Part shown: positions 1 to 8,930 of the stretch, piece by piece
Layout: every line of letters starts with the position of its first letter
How positions within the stretch are numbered: position 1 is the first letter of the stretch
From: Arthrobacter sp. ov118
Lineage (GTDB): Bacteria; Actinomycetota; Actinomycetes; Actinomycetales; Micrococcaceae
Direction of reading: 5' to 3'
Assembly (NCBI RefSeq): GCF_900116495.1
Contig: NZ_FPAY01000007.1
Span: 124,001 to 188,000, forward strand
DNA length: 64,000 nucleotides
Notes under the pieces: generated by a model
Databases searched by the model: none
The model's input: the letters and a program-made list of their open reading frames with translations, nothing else
Told to the model about the DNA's origin: nothing
Program-made: the position numbers and the translations under genes

Positions 1-218
1 TGCTTACCACGGCCGGCGAGCTCCTTCCGGTAGCCCCAGGCGCCCGCGGCACTTCCGGCCACAAGCCCGGTGGCGTTGCTGATGGAGGCGGTGACGGGAG
101 GGTAGCCGAGGGCGATCAGCACCGGGAAGGTAACCAGGGTGCCGGACCCCACGACGCTGTTGATGGTCCCCGCCCACAGCCCGGCAAAGAAGATGAAGAC
201 GCTATTGAGGGGCTCCAC
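1..218 (-). CDS. TauE/SafE-family membrane permease, partial (C-terminal part lies outside the window)
   Basis: Only the first 72 codons are inside the window. The start is a GTG at 218, reading VEPLNSVFIFFAGLWAGTIN. The segment then shows the glycine-rich loop with SVVGSGTLVTFP and a second helix ending in SNATGLVAGSAAGAWGYRKE, which is the typical first repeat of the TauE/SafE (DUF81) family of predicted sulfite, sulfonate or organic-anion exporters. The substrate cannot be told from this fragment. It is followed on the same strand by an ABC ATPase gene that starts further upstream (1022) and ends 18 bp before this start, so the two may be co-transcribed. Confidence 0.8.
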   Translation of the reverse strand, partial: MEPLNSVFIFFAGLWAGTINSVVGSGTLVTFPVLIALGYPPVTASISNATGLVAGSAAGAWGYRKELAGRGK

Positions 219-236
219 GCGCGGTCAGTGGGCCCG

Positions 237-1022
237 TCAGCGGCTGGCGGTGGCGCTGTACCGCCCGGCGTTGACCGTGACGTCCAGCGGCAGGCCGAAC
301 GTCTCGCTCAGGTTTTCGGCCGTGAGGACCTCCGGCAGCGGACCGGAGGCCACTACACCGCCGTCGCGCATCAGCATGGCGTGCGTGAAGCCGGGCGGGA
401 CTTCCTCGAGGTGGTGGGTGACCAGAACGATTGCCGGCGCGGTGTCGTCGCGGGCGAGTTCGCTCAGGCGCTGGACGAGGTCCTCACGGCCGCCGAGGTC
501 CAGGCCGGCAGCGGGCTCATCAAGGAGCAGCAGCTCGGGGTCGGTCATGAGGGCGCGGGCGATCTGGACGCGCTTGCGCTCGCCCTCGGAGAGCGAGGCA
601 AAGGGGCGGTTGAGCAGCGGGCCCATCCCCCACTCGTTCAACAGCCCGAAGGCGCGCCGTTCGTCGTCCTTCTCGTAGCCTTCGCGCCAGCGGCCCGTCA
701 CGCCGTAGGCGGCGGTGACCACCACGTTGAGGACCTTTTCGTGTTCGGGGATCTGCGTGGCCAGCGCGGCGGAGGACAGGCCGATCCGCGGCCGCAGTTC
801 GAAGACGTCGACGGCGCCCAGGACTTCCTCGAGGATCCCTGCCATGCCGGAGGTGGGGTGGATCCGGGCGGCAGCCAGCTGGAGAAGAGTGGTCTTGCCG
901 GCGCCGTTGGGTCCGAGGATCACCCAACGTTCGCCTTCCTTGACCTGCCAGTCCACCTTGTCCAGGAGCGTCTTAGCCCCACGCACAACGCTGACGGCGG
1001 CCATTTCAAGAACTTCACTCAT
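237..1022 (-). CDS. ABC transporter ATP-binding protein (stand-alone ATPase)
   Basis: A 261-residue ATPase with no membrane segment. Walker A is GPNGAGKTT (about residues 37-45), the signature is LSEGE (144-148), Walker B is LLLLDEP (164-170), and the switch histidine lies in VTHHLEEVP. The family hydrolyses ATP to drive a partner permease or, in some members, works in the cytosol. The ATG at 1022 (MSEVLEMAAV) was chosen because homology begins there, although an open frame extends further upstream; an in-frame GTG at 1034 is an alternative. No ABC permease is adjacent, so its partner and substrate are unknown. The divergent neighbour is serB, about 130 bp away. Confidence 0.85.
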   Translation of the reverse strand: MSEVLEMAAVSVVRGAKTLLDKVDWQVKEGERWVILGPNGAGKTTLLQLAAARIHPTSGMAGILEEVLGAVDVFELRPRIGLSSAALATQIPEHEKVLNVVVTAAYGVTGRWREGYEKDDERRAFGLLNEWGMGPLLNRPFASLSEGERKRVQIARALMTDPELLLLDEPAAGLDLGGREDLVQRLSELARDDTAPAIVLVTHHLEEVPPGFTHAMLMRDGGVVASGPLPEVLTAENLSETFGLPLDVTVNAGRYSATASR

Positions 1023-1142
1023 AGGAGTAGACACTAGGACAAAAAACCGGGTGACTGATAACCGGCACCGCGCGGTGCCGTGGGCCGTCACACTGCACCG
1101 GCGCCGGGCGCAACGAATTCGGGCCGTGCACCGCCTGCTCGC

Positions 1143-1148
1143 TAGGAT
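1143..1148 (+). promoter_or_regulatory. Putative -10 element of serB (leaderless arrangement)
   Basis: TAGGAT ends 7 nt before the serB ATG at 1156. With usual spacing the transcript would begin at or next to the A of the ATG, giving a leaderless mRNA; no Shine-Dalgarno sequence precedes the ATG. No convincing -35 hexamer is visible. Confidence 0.4.
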
Positions 1149-1155
1149 TGAAGCC

Positions 1156-2133
1156 ATGAGTTCGCACGTGACCGCAGTCAGCTACGGCCTGAAACTGTCC
1201 CCTCCCGACATCCAGCGACTGCGCTCGCTGCTCACCGCCGCAGGGCTGAGTGTTGGCGCTGAAACGCGTGCCGGCGACGGACGTTTCGAGGTGTATGCGG
1301 CCGAGTGCGCCATAAACGCGGAGACACCCGCCTCCGAAACACCGCACTCGGAAACACCGCACTCGGAAACACGGGACACCGGAACTGCCTCGACGCCCGG
1401 ATCAATCACGGAAGCACGGCTGGAGGGTCCGCGCCATGCGCTGGCGTCTTCCGGCATCGACGGCGTGGACACGGCACTGGTTCCCGCCGGACTGCGCAAC
1501 GCGCAGCGGAAGTTCTTGATCATGGACGTGGACTCCACCCTCATCCAGCAGGAAGTGATCGAGCTCCTGGCCGCCTATGCCGGCAAACGCGAGGAAGTGG
1601 CGGCCGTGACCGAGGCTGCAATGCGCGGCGAGCTGGACTTCGCCCAGAGCCTCCACGCCCGGGTGGCGGTGCTGGCCGGGCTGCCGGCCGACGTCGTCGC
1701 CAAGGTCCGCGCCGAGGTCAAGCTCACCGAGGGCGCCGCCGAGCTGGTGGCGGCATTCCAGGCCGCCGGCCATGCGGTGGCCGTGGTGTCCGGCGGGTTT
1801 AACCAGATCCTGCAGCCGATTGCCGAGGACCTGGGACTGCGCTACTGGATCGCGAACGAACTCGAAATCGTTGACGGCGCCCTGACGGGCAAGGTGCTTG
1901 GCGATGTCATCGATCGCGCTGCCAAGGAGAAATATCTGCGCGAGTGGGCGGCAGCCGAGGGCATCCCGATGGAGCACACCATTGCGGTGGGCGACGGCGC
2001 CAATGACCTCGACATGCTCGGCGCCGCCGGAATCGGCGTCGCCTTCAACGCGAAACCGGCCGTCCGTGCCGCCGCGGACGCGGCCGTGAACCTGCCCTAC
2101 CTCGACGCCGTGCGGTACATCGCAGGGGTCTGA
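1156..2133 (+). CDS. serB: Phosphoserine phosphatase SerB
   Basis: A 325-residue HAD-superfamily enzyme that dephosphorylates O-phospho-L-serine, the last step of serine synthesis. The C-terminal HAD domain holds motif I DVDSTLIQQE (about residues 124-133, with the two catalytic aspartates), motif II SGGFNQI, and motif IV GDGANDLDML. The first 55 residues form a short regulatory-type domain in place of the full ACT domain seen in many actinobacterial SerB proteins. Between the two lies a Ser/Thr/Glu-rich linker (about 56-90) that includes a tandem repeat of the five residues HSETP. A strong hairpin follows the stop codon. Confidence 0.93.
   Translation: MSSHVTAVSYGLKLSPPDIQRLRSLLTAAGLSVGAETRAGDGRFEVYAAECAINAETPASETPHSETPHSETRDTGTASTPGSITEARLEGPRHALASSGIDGVDTALVPAGLRNAQRKFLIMDVDSTLIQQEVIELLAAYAGKREEVAAVTEAAMRGELDFAQSLHARVAVLAGLPADVVAKVRAEVKLTEGAAELVAAFQAAGHAVAVVSGGFNQILQPIAEDLGLRYWIANELEIVDGALTGKVLGDVIDRAAKEKYLREWAAAEGIPMEHTIAVGDGANDLDMLGAAGIGVAFNAKPAVRAAADAAVNLPYLDAVRYIAGV
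1326..1370 (+). repeat. 15-bp in-frame tandem repeat inside serB
   Basis: ACCGCACTCGGAAAC occurs exactly twice in tandem (1341-1355 and 1356-1370), preceded by a degenerate copy at 1326-1340. The 15-bp period keeps the reading frame and encodes repeated ETPHS in the linker of SerB. Confidence 0.9.
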
Positions 2134-2165
2134 GTCCGAACCGGGCGCTTTAGCAGAGGCTTTAA

Positions 2166-2227
2166 CCGCCGGATGGCACGCCGCCGCAATGTTTTGCCAA
2201 CATTGCGGCGACGGGCCATCCCGGCGG
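2166..2227. terminator. Nested hairpin between convergent serB and SDR genes
   Basis: A 12-bp perfect inner stem, CGCCGCAATGTT (2182-2193) with AACATTGCGGCG (2199-2210) around a 5-nt loop, is enclosed by a second pair of arms at 2166-2177 and 2215-2227 with a single extra base. It lies between two convergent genes and is probably a bidirectional terminator, although no long T-run follows. Confidence 0.7.
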
Positions 2228-2254
2228 TGGTGAGCCTTTGGTTGGAATGAATTC

Positions 2255-3019
2255 CTAGTTGGAACCGGTGTCGGCGGCCTTGTCCAAGTAATCCGCGCCG
2301 CCGACATATTCGGTGTGGCCGGTCTCGACGTCGGCCGTGGCCATCTTGGCGACCTCGGCGGCAAACTCCTTGACCGAATACAGCTTGCCGGCCTCGGCAC
2401 GGCGCGCCTCAATGGCACCGGGGTTGGACCGGTCAAGCAGGGTGGCGGTGACGGTGCCCTCGATCATGTCGCCGGAAACGACCACCAGCGAGATGCCCTT
2501 GTCCGCCAAGCCCGGGACAAGGTCACGCAGCGCGTCTTCGCCGGCGCGCTTGCTGCGGGCGACGGGCTCGTACTCGGGCATGGTGGGCACCGTGCCGATG
2601 AAGTGGGCCTGGTGGCTGGTCACGAAGACCACGCGAGAACCTTCGGGCATAAGGGGCACCGCGGCGTTGAGCATGTTGACCTGCGCGTCGCGGTTCAGCT
2701 TCAGCGCGTAGCCCTCTTCCATTCCGGTCTCCATGCCGCCGGAGGCGTTGAGGACCAGCAGGTCGAGCGAGCCGAAGTTCTCCATGGCGGCGCTGGCGAG
2801 GGCATGGACGCCTTCCTGGGTGGTGAGGTCCGCTCCGACGGCCGCGGCACGGCCGCCGTCGGCTTCGATCTCAGCGACGACCTTGTTGGCGCGCGGCGCC
2901 TTCTGGCGGTAGTTCACCACCACCGCTGCACCTTCGGCGGCGAGGAACTTGGCGACTTCGGCGCCGATTCCGCGCGACGAACCGGTCACGATCGCAGTTT
3001 TTTTCTCCAGCAGTCCCAT
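2255..3019 (-). CDS. SDR-family oxidoreductase with an atypical active-site spacing
   Basis: A 254-residue NAD(P)-dependent short-chain dehydrogenase/reductase. The Rossmann motif TGSSRGIG is at about residues 12-19, NASGG at 91-95 and a serine at 135. The family normally has Tyr-x3-Lys; here the run is Y150 E P V A R S K157, so the tyrosine is seven positions before the lysine and Val sits where Tyr is expected. The ATG at 3019 was chosen because AAAGGAG lies 7-8 nt upstream. The substrate is not predictable. The gene stands alone, convergent with serB. Confidence 0.85.
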   Translation of the reverse strand: MGLLEKKTAIVTGSSRGIGAEVAKFLAAEGAAVVVNYRQKAPRANKVVAEIEADGGRAAAVGADLTTQEGVHALASAAMENFGSLDLLVLNASGGMETGMEEGYALKLNRDAQVNMLNAAVPLMPEGSRVVFVTSHQAHFIGTVPTMPEYEPVARSKRAGEDALRDLVPGLADKGISLVVVSGDMIEGTVTATLLDRSNPGAIEARRAEAGKLYSVKEFAAEVAKMATADVETGHTEYVGGADYLDKAADTGSN

Positions 3020-3205
3020 ACGAGCTCCTTTGTTCCAAACGTCCAAACACTGTGGGGTCTGCATTCCATCATGCCAGCGGATTGCGCCTTTTCAGTTGTT
3101 CGGCCTCCACAAAGAAGCTCGTACTGCGTAGTTCCCGGGACGTGCAGCGACGTAGCTGTCCAGAGGGCGTCTCCTGCCCGCCCGGCCGGTGCAAGTTAGC
3201 GGAGT

Positions 3206-3625
3206 TCAGCTCCGGTCAATCCGGATTTTCTTCGTCGTTTCCGCCGGCAGCACCTCGGGCGCCGGTGCGCGCACCTCGAGGACGCCGTCCTTGTAGGTGG
3301 CGGTGATGTCTTCTTCCCGCGCCCCTGCCGGCAGGGCAACGCTGCGGGCCGACGAACCATAGCGGAACTCCGAGCGGTAGCCCTCCTTGCCCTTGTGTTC
3401 GGACTTCTCAAGCCTTTCCACCGAGATGTGCAGCATGCCCTCGCTGACCGAGACGTCAACGTCCTGGTCCGGATCGATTCCGGGAACTTCGGCCCGCACC
3501 ACCAGGGTGCTGCCTTCATGGAACTGTTCGATCCTGATGCCGGGGGTTATGGACAGGTCGCCGTCAAGGAAGCGGCGGACGGGCTCCAGCATGTCTGAGG
3601 GCGTCCACTTGCTGAGCTCACTCAT
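3206..3625 (-). CDS. Hsp20/alpha-crystallin small heat shock protein
   Basis: A 139-residue small chaperone that holds unfolding proteins in an ATP-independent way. The alpha-crystallin domain runs from about residue 30 to 135, with the conserved VRAEVPGIDPDQDVDVSV strand region, FRYGSSARSVALPAG in the middle and YKDGVLEVRAP near the end. The length is normal for actinobacterial Hsp20. A clear Shine-Dalgarno AGGAGATG lies just before the ATG. No HAIR or CIRCE operator was recognised upstream. Confidence 0.92.
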   Translation of the reverse strand: MSELSKWTPSDMLEPVRRFLDGDLSITPGIRIEQFHEGSTLVVRAEVPGIDPDQDVDVSVSEGMLHISVERLEKSEHKGKEGYRSEFRYGSSARSVALPAGAREEDITATYKDGVLEVRAPAPEVLPAETTKKIRIDRS

Positions 3626-3727
3626 GGTTCATCTCCTAAGTCCGCGCCCCGGCCACGGCAACGTCAGGGGCTGTGAGCTCATTACACGCTCCAGGGGCAG
3701 CACTGCCAAGGGCAAAAAGGCCCGGCG

Positions 3728-3774
3728 CGGACGACGACGGCGGACGACGACGGCGGATGCCGCCGTCGTCGTCC
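3728..3774 (-). terminator. GC-rich hairpin with a 13-bp tandem repeat, downstream of fabG
   Basis: CGGACGACGACGG occurs twice in tandem (3728-3740 and 3741-3753). The second copy forms the left arm of a perfect 15-bp stem (3742-3756 with 3760-3774) around the 3-nt loop ATG. It lies between the fabG stop and hsp20 on the same strand, so it probably ends the fabG transcript, although no T-run is seen. Confidence 0.6.
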
Positions 3775-3835
3775 CGTGTTGCCAGGGCGGCGCTGCCAGG
3801 GCGGCCCCGGCGTACGTGGCCGCCGGCGTCGGGAC

Positions 3836-4627
<792 letters not shown>

Positions 4628-4711
4628 TTAGCGCCCGGCGCCCATCCGTTTGGGCGGCTCCGCCGATGGTGAGAGAATTGGAGTAAGCCTTGGGAGCGTG
4701 ATCTGACAGCC

Positions 4712-5152
4712 GTGACACTCGAAAACCAACCCGGTGTTCCTATGCCCGGGCGGCCGGACGCAGAGTCCAGCGACGCCGAGGTGCACAGCATCACCGATGC
4801 GGCTGCTGCGCATTCTGACGAGATGCGCCAGCGGATGATCAAGTACGCCGTCGCCATGGGGATCCGCATGGTCTGCCTGATCCTCATCTTCGTCGTCGAC
4901 GGCTGGTTTAAGCTCATCCCGGTTCTTGGCGCGGTTTTCCTGCCGTGGGTGGCGGTGGTGATCGCCAACGGCAGCGACAAAGCTGAAATACACAGCGATG
5001 CCCTCCTGGACTACGCCCCGCTGATTGAGCTGGACGCACCGGCTTCAAGCGACCACGCGCCTGCCGGCGATGACACCTCGGCGACGCTGCTGCAAGGCGA
5101 ACTGATTGATGATGAGAATGACGACGACAACCACGGACGGGCAGCTTCATGA
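4712..5152 (+). CDS. DUF3099 membrane protein
   Basis: A 146-residue protein starting at a GTG. The motif SITDAAAAHSDEMRQRMIKY (about residues 26-45) followed by two hydrophobic helices (about 48-64 and 68-86) matches DUF3099, an actinobacterial family of unknown function. The acidic C-terminal tail (DDENDDDNHG) is probably cytosolic. Its stop overlaps the next start (ATGA), so it is translationally coupled to a small gene and then to SURF1, which hints at a link with the respiratory membrane but does not prove one. Confidence 0.8.
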   Translation: MTLENQPGVPMPGRPDAESSDAEVHSITDAAAAHSDEMRQRMIKYAVAMGIRMVCLILIFVVDGWFKLIPVLGAVFLPWVAVVIANGSDKAEIHSDALLDYAPLIELDAPASSDHAPAGDDTSATLLQGELIDDENDDDNHGRAAS

Positions 5153-5442
5153 ACCTCTTTGACCTGGCGGGAAGCGGCGCCGACACGGCCGCGGCACCCG
5201 GCGCCGTCTGTTCGCGAAAGGCCTGCCGCGCCGCGGCGCAGTGGCAGCTGCTGTGGAACAACCCCAAGATCCACACGCCCGAGCGGCGCAAGATCTGGTT
5301 GGCATGCGGCGAGCACCGCGCCTGGCTCGAGGACTATCTGGAGACCCGCGGGCTCTGGAAAGAGACCCTGGCCCTCGCCGAAACGGCCGTGCCCCCCGCC
5401 GAAGGAATGGCGCCCCTCGACCCGTCAGGCAGGATCGGCTGA
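5149..5442 (+). CDS. Small conserved protein of unknown function between DUF3099 and SURF1 genes
   Basis: A 97-residue soluble protein that I cannot assign to a named family. Cysteines at CSRKAC near residue 22 and at LACGEHRAWLEDYL near 63 (Cys plus His) could form a small metal site of the zinc-ribbon type; this is inference. The rest is rich in Trp, Arg and Glu and looks helical. It overlaps the DUF3099 gene by 4 bp and its TGA directly touches the SURF1 ATG, so all three are one translational unit. Confidence 0.75.
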   Translation: MNLFDLAGSGADTAAAPGAVCSRKACRAAAQWQLLWNNPKIHTPERRKIWLACGEHRAWLEDYLETRGLWKETLALAETAVPPAEGMAPLDPSGRIG

Positions 5443-6321
5443 ATGTACCGCTTTCTCTTCTCCAGCAAGTGGCTGGGCTACTTGCTGTTGGCCGCGATCT
5501 TCGCTGCCGGCTGTGTGGGCCTGGGCCGGTGGCAGATGGACCGGCGCGCCGAGACCCTGGCCGAAATCAACCGCGTGGTCTCCAACTACTCGGCCACCCC
5601 CGTGCCGTTCGCCGATGTCCGGGACCAGTTCAGCCGGCTCGACCCGGAGCGTGAGTGGACCCAGGTGGAACTCAAGGGCAGCTACGACGTCGCCGGCCAG
5701 CGCATCGTCCGCAACCGCCCGCTCAACGGCCAGCCCGGCTACGAAGTGGTGGTGCCGTTCCGGCTTGATACCGGCGAAAGGGTTGTAATTGACCGCGGCT
5801 GGCTGCCCATCGGGAACAACACACCGGGCCGGCCCGACGCCGTGCCCGCGCCGCCCCAGGGGCCGGTCACCGTGGTTGCCCGGCTCAAGGCGGCCGAGGC
5901 GGCGCTTCAGCGCGGCGCCCCTGACGGTCAGCTGGCCTCGATCGATCTCAGTGCTTATTCCACCCAGCTGGGCTATCCGCTCTTGGCGGGCGCCTACGGA
6001 CAACTGGCCTCTGAGTCGCCCTCGGTGCAGGATATGCCGTTCCCCTTCCCCAGACCGTCCACCGATGAAGGCACACACCTCTCATACTCGCTGCAGTGGT
6101 TCGCCTTCGGCGTGCTGATGTTCGTCGGGTTCGGCTATGCGGCCCGGCAGCAGGCCCGCAACGCCGCGATCGATGCGGAAGACGCCGAAGCGGACGCCGC
6201 AGAGGGCCGCTTCCTGCACTCCAGCGGCCCGACGGCGCGGCGCCGTCCCGCTCCGCGGAAGCGCAAGAACGCGACAGCGGAGGAAGAGGAAGACGCCATC
6301 TTGGACGCACAGGGGTTCTGA
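5443..6321 (+). CDS. SURF1-family cytochrome oxidase biogenesis protein
   Basis: A 292-residue membrane protein of the SURF1 family, which helps assemble heme-copper oxidases, probably by delivering heme A to subunit I. The N-terminal helix (about residues 10-30, ending GLGRWQMDRR) and C-terminal helix (WFAFGVLMFVGFGYAAR) flank the extracytoplasmic domain, which carries the family's typical PLNGQPGYEVVVPFRL and RGWLPIG blocks. A basic, charged cytosolic tail of roughly 50 residues follows. ctaA and ctaB for heme A synthesis are elsewhere in this window. Confidence 0.9.
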   Translation: MYRFLFSSKWLGYLLLAAIFAAGCVGLGRWQMDRRAETLAEINRVVSNYSATPVPFADVRDQFSRLDPEREWTQVELKGSYDVAGQRIVRNRPLNGQPGYEVVVPFRLDTGERVVIDRGWLPIGNNTPGRPDAVPAPPQGPVTVVARLKAAEAALQRGAPDGQLASIDLSAYSTQLGYPLLAGAYGQLASESPSVQDMPFPFPRPSTDEGTHLSYSLQWFAFGVLMFVGFGYAARQQARNAAIDAEDAEADAAEGRFLHSSGPTARRRPAPRKRKNATAEEEEDAILDAQGF

Positions 6322-6324
6322 CGG

Positions 6325-6804
6325 GTGAGCCTTGAGATCATTCCCGAACCTGTGGCCAACGTCAAGCGCGCCCTGACCGCACTGGGTGCCCAAGACACCG
6401 TGACAGTGTTCGATTCGAAAGTTCCGACGGCGGCAGCCGCGGCCGCCGCGTTGGGCTGCGATGTCGCGGCCATCACCAACAGCCTCGTGTTCGACCTTGA
6501 AGGCGCCCCGCTGCTCATCCTGGCCAGCGGCTCGGCCAAAGTGGACGTCCGGAAGGTTGCCGCCCAACTGGGCACCGGCAAGATCCGCCGCGCCTCCCCC
6601 GACTTCGTCCTGGCCCACACCGGTCAGGAGGTAGGAGGCGTAGCCCCGGTAGGCCACCCGGAGAAGATCCGCACGCTGCTGGACAGTTCACTTAAAATCC
6701 AAGAACTGCTCTGGGCCGGCGCGGGCGACCACAACTCGATGTTCTCCATCAGCTACGAAGACCTGCACAGGATCACGGGCGCAGAAGAACTCCACGTACG
6801 TTAA
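6325..6804 (+). CDS. YbaK/EbsC-family aminoacyl-tRNA deacylase
   Basis: A 159-residue single-domain protein with a GTG start four bases after the SURF1 stop. The conserved NSLVFDLEGAPLLILASG, a lysine in AKVDVRKVA, and GQEVGGVAPVGHPEKIRTL are hallmarks of the YbaK/ProX fold, whose members remove wrongly attached amino acids (often Cys or Ala on tRNA-Pro). Free-standing members of this size are common. Which tRNA it edits is not predictable from sequence. Confidence 0.88.
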   Translation: MSLEIIPEPVANVKRALTALGAQDTVTVFDSKVPTAAAAAAALGCDVAAITNSLVFDLEGAPLLILASGSAKVDVRKVAAQLGTGKIRRASPDFVLAHTGQEVGGVAPVGHPEKIRTLLDSSLKIQELLWAGAGDHNSMFSISYEDLHRITGAEELHVR

Positions 6805-6868
6805 CTCCCGCAATGGCGACATGACCACTAGCGGAGCGACGCGTTTGATTTGTGTAGCGTGCGTCTAA

Positions 6869-6924
6869 GCGTGGGCCCACGCCGTCCGGATTCCCTGACC
6901 GAGCTTGCGAGGTTAGGGGGACGG
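6869..6924. other. Palindrome and stem-loop in the YbaK/ABC-F intergenic region
   Basis: GCGTGGGCCCACGC (6869-6882) is a perfect 14-bp palindrome. It touches a longer stem: CCGTCC (6882-6887) and CCCTGACC (6893-6900) pair with GGTTAGGG (6911-6918) and GGACGG (6919-6924), with two G-U-type pairs, a 5-nt bulge and a 10-nt loop. It lies between convergent genes and may terminate one or both transcripts; a structured RNA is an alternative. Confidence 0.5.
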
Positions 6925-6995
6925 TGGGGAGAACGAGCGAGCACGCGGCAAATCGAGCGCGGTGCGAAGCGGAAGGCGACCTTGGGCCTGGCGCC

Positions 6996-8594
6996 CTACG
7001 CGAGCGTGATCAGGTCCAGGTAGTCTTCGTTCCAGTGGTCTTCGACGCCGTCGGGCAGCAGCACGACGCGCTCCGGGTTGAGCGCCTCAACGGCCCCCTC
7101 ATCGTGGCTCACCAGCACGACGGCGCCGGTGTAGTTGCGCAGGGCGCCGAGGATTTCGGAGCGGCTGGCCGGGTCCAGGTTGTTGGTGGGCTCGTCGAGC
7201 AGCAGCACGTTCGCGCTCGACGCCACGATGGTGGCCAGGGCAAGGCGGGTCTTTTCGCCGCCGGAGAGGACGCCGGCCGGCTTGTCGACGTCGTCCCCGG
7301 AGAACAGGAACGAGCCCAGGATGCCGCGGACTTCGGAATCGTTCATGTCCGGGGCAGCGGAGCGCATGTTTTGCAAAACCGTGCGGTCGACGTCGAGCGT
7401 CTCGTGTTCCTGGGCGTAGTAGCCCACCTTCAGGCCGTGGCCGGGGATGACTTCCCCCGTGTCCGGCTTGTCGACGCCGGCCAGCATGCGCAGCAGTGTC
7501 GTCTTGCCGGCGCCGTTGAGGCCCAGGATGACAACCTTGGAGCCACGGTCGATCGCAAGGTCGACGTCCGTGAAAATTTCCAGCGAGCCGTAGGACTTGC
7601 TCAGGCCGTCCGCGGTCAGCGGGGTCTTGCCGCAGGGTGAAGGATCGGGGAAGCGCAGGGCCGCCACGCGGTCGTTTTCGCGGACCGCCTCCAGCCCGCC
7701 GAGGAGCCGCTCGGCGCGTTTGGCCATGTTCTGCGCGGCGACTGCCTTGGTGGCCTTGGCGCGCATCTTGTTGGCCTGGTCCATGAGGACCTGTGCCTTC
7801 TTCTCCGCGTTGGCACGTTCGCGCTTGCGGGCACGCTCGTCGGTTTCGCGCTGGGTGAGGTAGCGCTTCCAGTCCATGTTGTAGAAGTCGATCTGGGCGC
7901 GGTTGGCATCCAGCAGGAAGACCTTGTTCACCGTCGCCTCGAGCAGCTCGGTGTCGTGGCTGATGACAATCAGCCCGCCCTGGTGGTTCTTCAAAAATTC
8001 ACGCAGCCACGCGATGGAGTCGGCGTCCAGGTGGTTGGTGGGCTCATCGAGGAGCATGGTCTCGGCGTCCGAGTACAGGATGCGGGCGAGTTCCACGCGG
8101 CGCCGCTGACCGCCGGACAGGGTCTTCAGCGGCTGGTTCAGTAGCCGGTCGGGCAGGGCGAGGTTCGAGCAGATTGCGGCAGCCTCGGCCTCGGCTGCGT
8201 AGCCGCCGGCGGCCAGGAACTCCGACTCCAGCCGGTCATAGCGGTTCATCGCCTTGCGCTGGACGGCGGCGTCGTCGCTGGCCATCTCTTCGTGGGCTAC
8301 GCGGAGCTTGCCCACCGCGATGTCCAGGCCGCGCACCGACAGGATCCGGTCACGGGCGAGCTGCTCCATGTCCGGGGTGCGCGGGTCCTGCGGCAGGTAG
8401 CCGATTTCGCCGCTGCGGGTCACCTTGCCGGCGGCGGGCAGGCCCTCGCCCGCGAGGACCCGGGTCAGGGTGGTCTTGCCTGCACCGTTACGGCCGACCA
8501 GGCCGATCTTGTCTCCCTTGTCGATCCGGAAGCTCACCTGGTCCATAAGGAGGCGGGCGCCGGCGCGCAGTTCGAGATCCTGGACGGTAATCAA
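6996..8594 (-). CDS. ABC-F family ATP-binding protein (ribosome-associated type)
   Basis: A 532-residue protein made of two fused ABC ATPase domains and no membrane segment. Walker A motifs are GRNGAGKTT (first domain) and GLNGAGKTT (second); signatures are LSGGQRRRVE and LSGGEKTRLAL; both Walker B motifs read MLLDEPTNHLD or LLLDEPTNNLD. The charged linker (about residues 240-300, rich in Arg, Lys, Glu) is the P-site tRNA interaction region of ABC-F translation factors. The start codon is TTG (8594). Whether it is a housekeeping factor or confers antibiotic protection cannot be told. A TAGACT at 8691-8696 on this strand could be its -10, giving a leader of about 90 nt. Confidence 0.9.
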   Translation of the reverse strand: MITVQDLELRAGARLLMDQVSFRIDKGDKIGLVGRNGAGKTTLTRVLAGEGLPAAGKVTRSGEIGYLPQDPRTPDMEQLARDRILSVRGLDIAVGKLRVAHEEMASDDAAVQRKAMNRYDRLESEFLAAGGYAAEAEAAAICSNLALPDRLLNQPLKTLSGGQRRRVELARILYSDAETMLLDEPTNHLDADSIAWLREFLKNHQGGLIVISHDTELLEATVNKVFLLDANRAQIDFYNMDWKRYLTQRETDERARKRERANAEKKAQVLMDQANKMRAKATKAVAAQNMAKRAERLLGGLEAVRENDRVAALRFPDPSPCGKTPLTADGLSKSYGSLEIFTDVDLAIDRGSKVVILGLNGAGKTTLLRMLAGVDKPDTGEVIPGHGLKVGYYAQEHETLDVDRTVLQNMRSAAPDMNDSEVRGILGSFLFSGDDVDKPAGVLSGGEKTRLALATIVASSANVLLLDEPTNNLDPASRSEILGALRNYTGAVVLVSHDEGAVEALNPERVVLLPDGVEDHWNEDYLDLITLA

Positions 8595-8930
8595 TGCAGC
8601 TAAGGCCTTTCACAACAGGGAACGCCGCGGCACAGGGGGTGGAGTCTGGGCTCGGGCCGGGGCAGGTCGGCCGAGAGCACGGCCTCCACAAGTCTACCGG
8701 CACCGTCCGGGCTCCCTGACATGGGGCGGTGACGGCTTCCTGGCATGGTGCCGGGGCCTGCAGCCGGGATACATACGGCTCCGCGCACCGGGTCTGCGGC
8801 CTTTCGTTGGCGGCCCCCTCCAGCAACCGGGCCGCCGCTTAGTGGAGCACCTACAAAAAAGACGTTTCGCCGCAGCCGTACAGTCGGAATTGAGCTTCCA
8901 TTACCGCACCGCAGCCCCGACAGGAACACC
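8595..8930. other. 336-bp intergenic region between ABC-F gene and bioY
   Basis: Divergent promoter region. On the minus strand TAGACT (8691-8696) is a possible -10 for the ABC-F gene. An A-rich patch (8854-8860) and TACAGT (8879-8884) precede bioY. I see no recognisable biotin operator, riboswitch or open frame with gene-like features. Confidence 0.4.
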
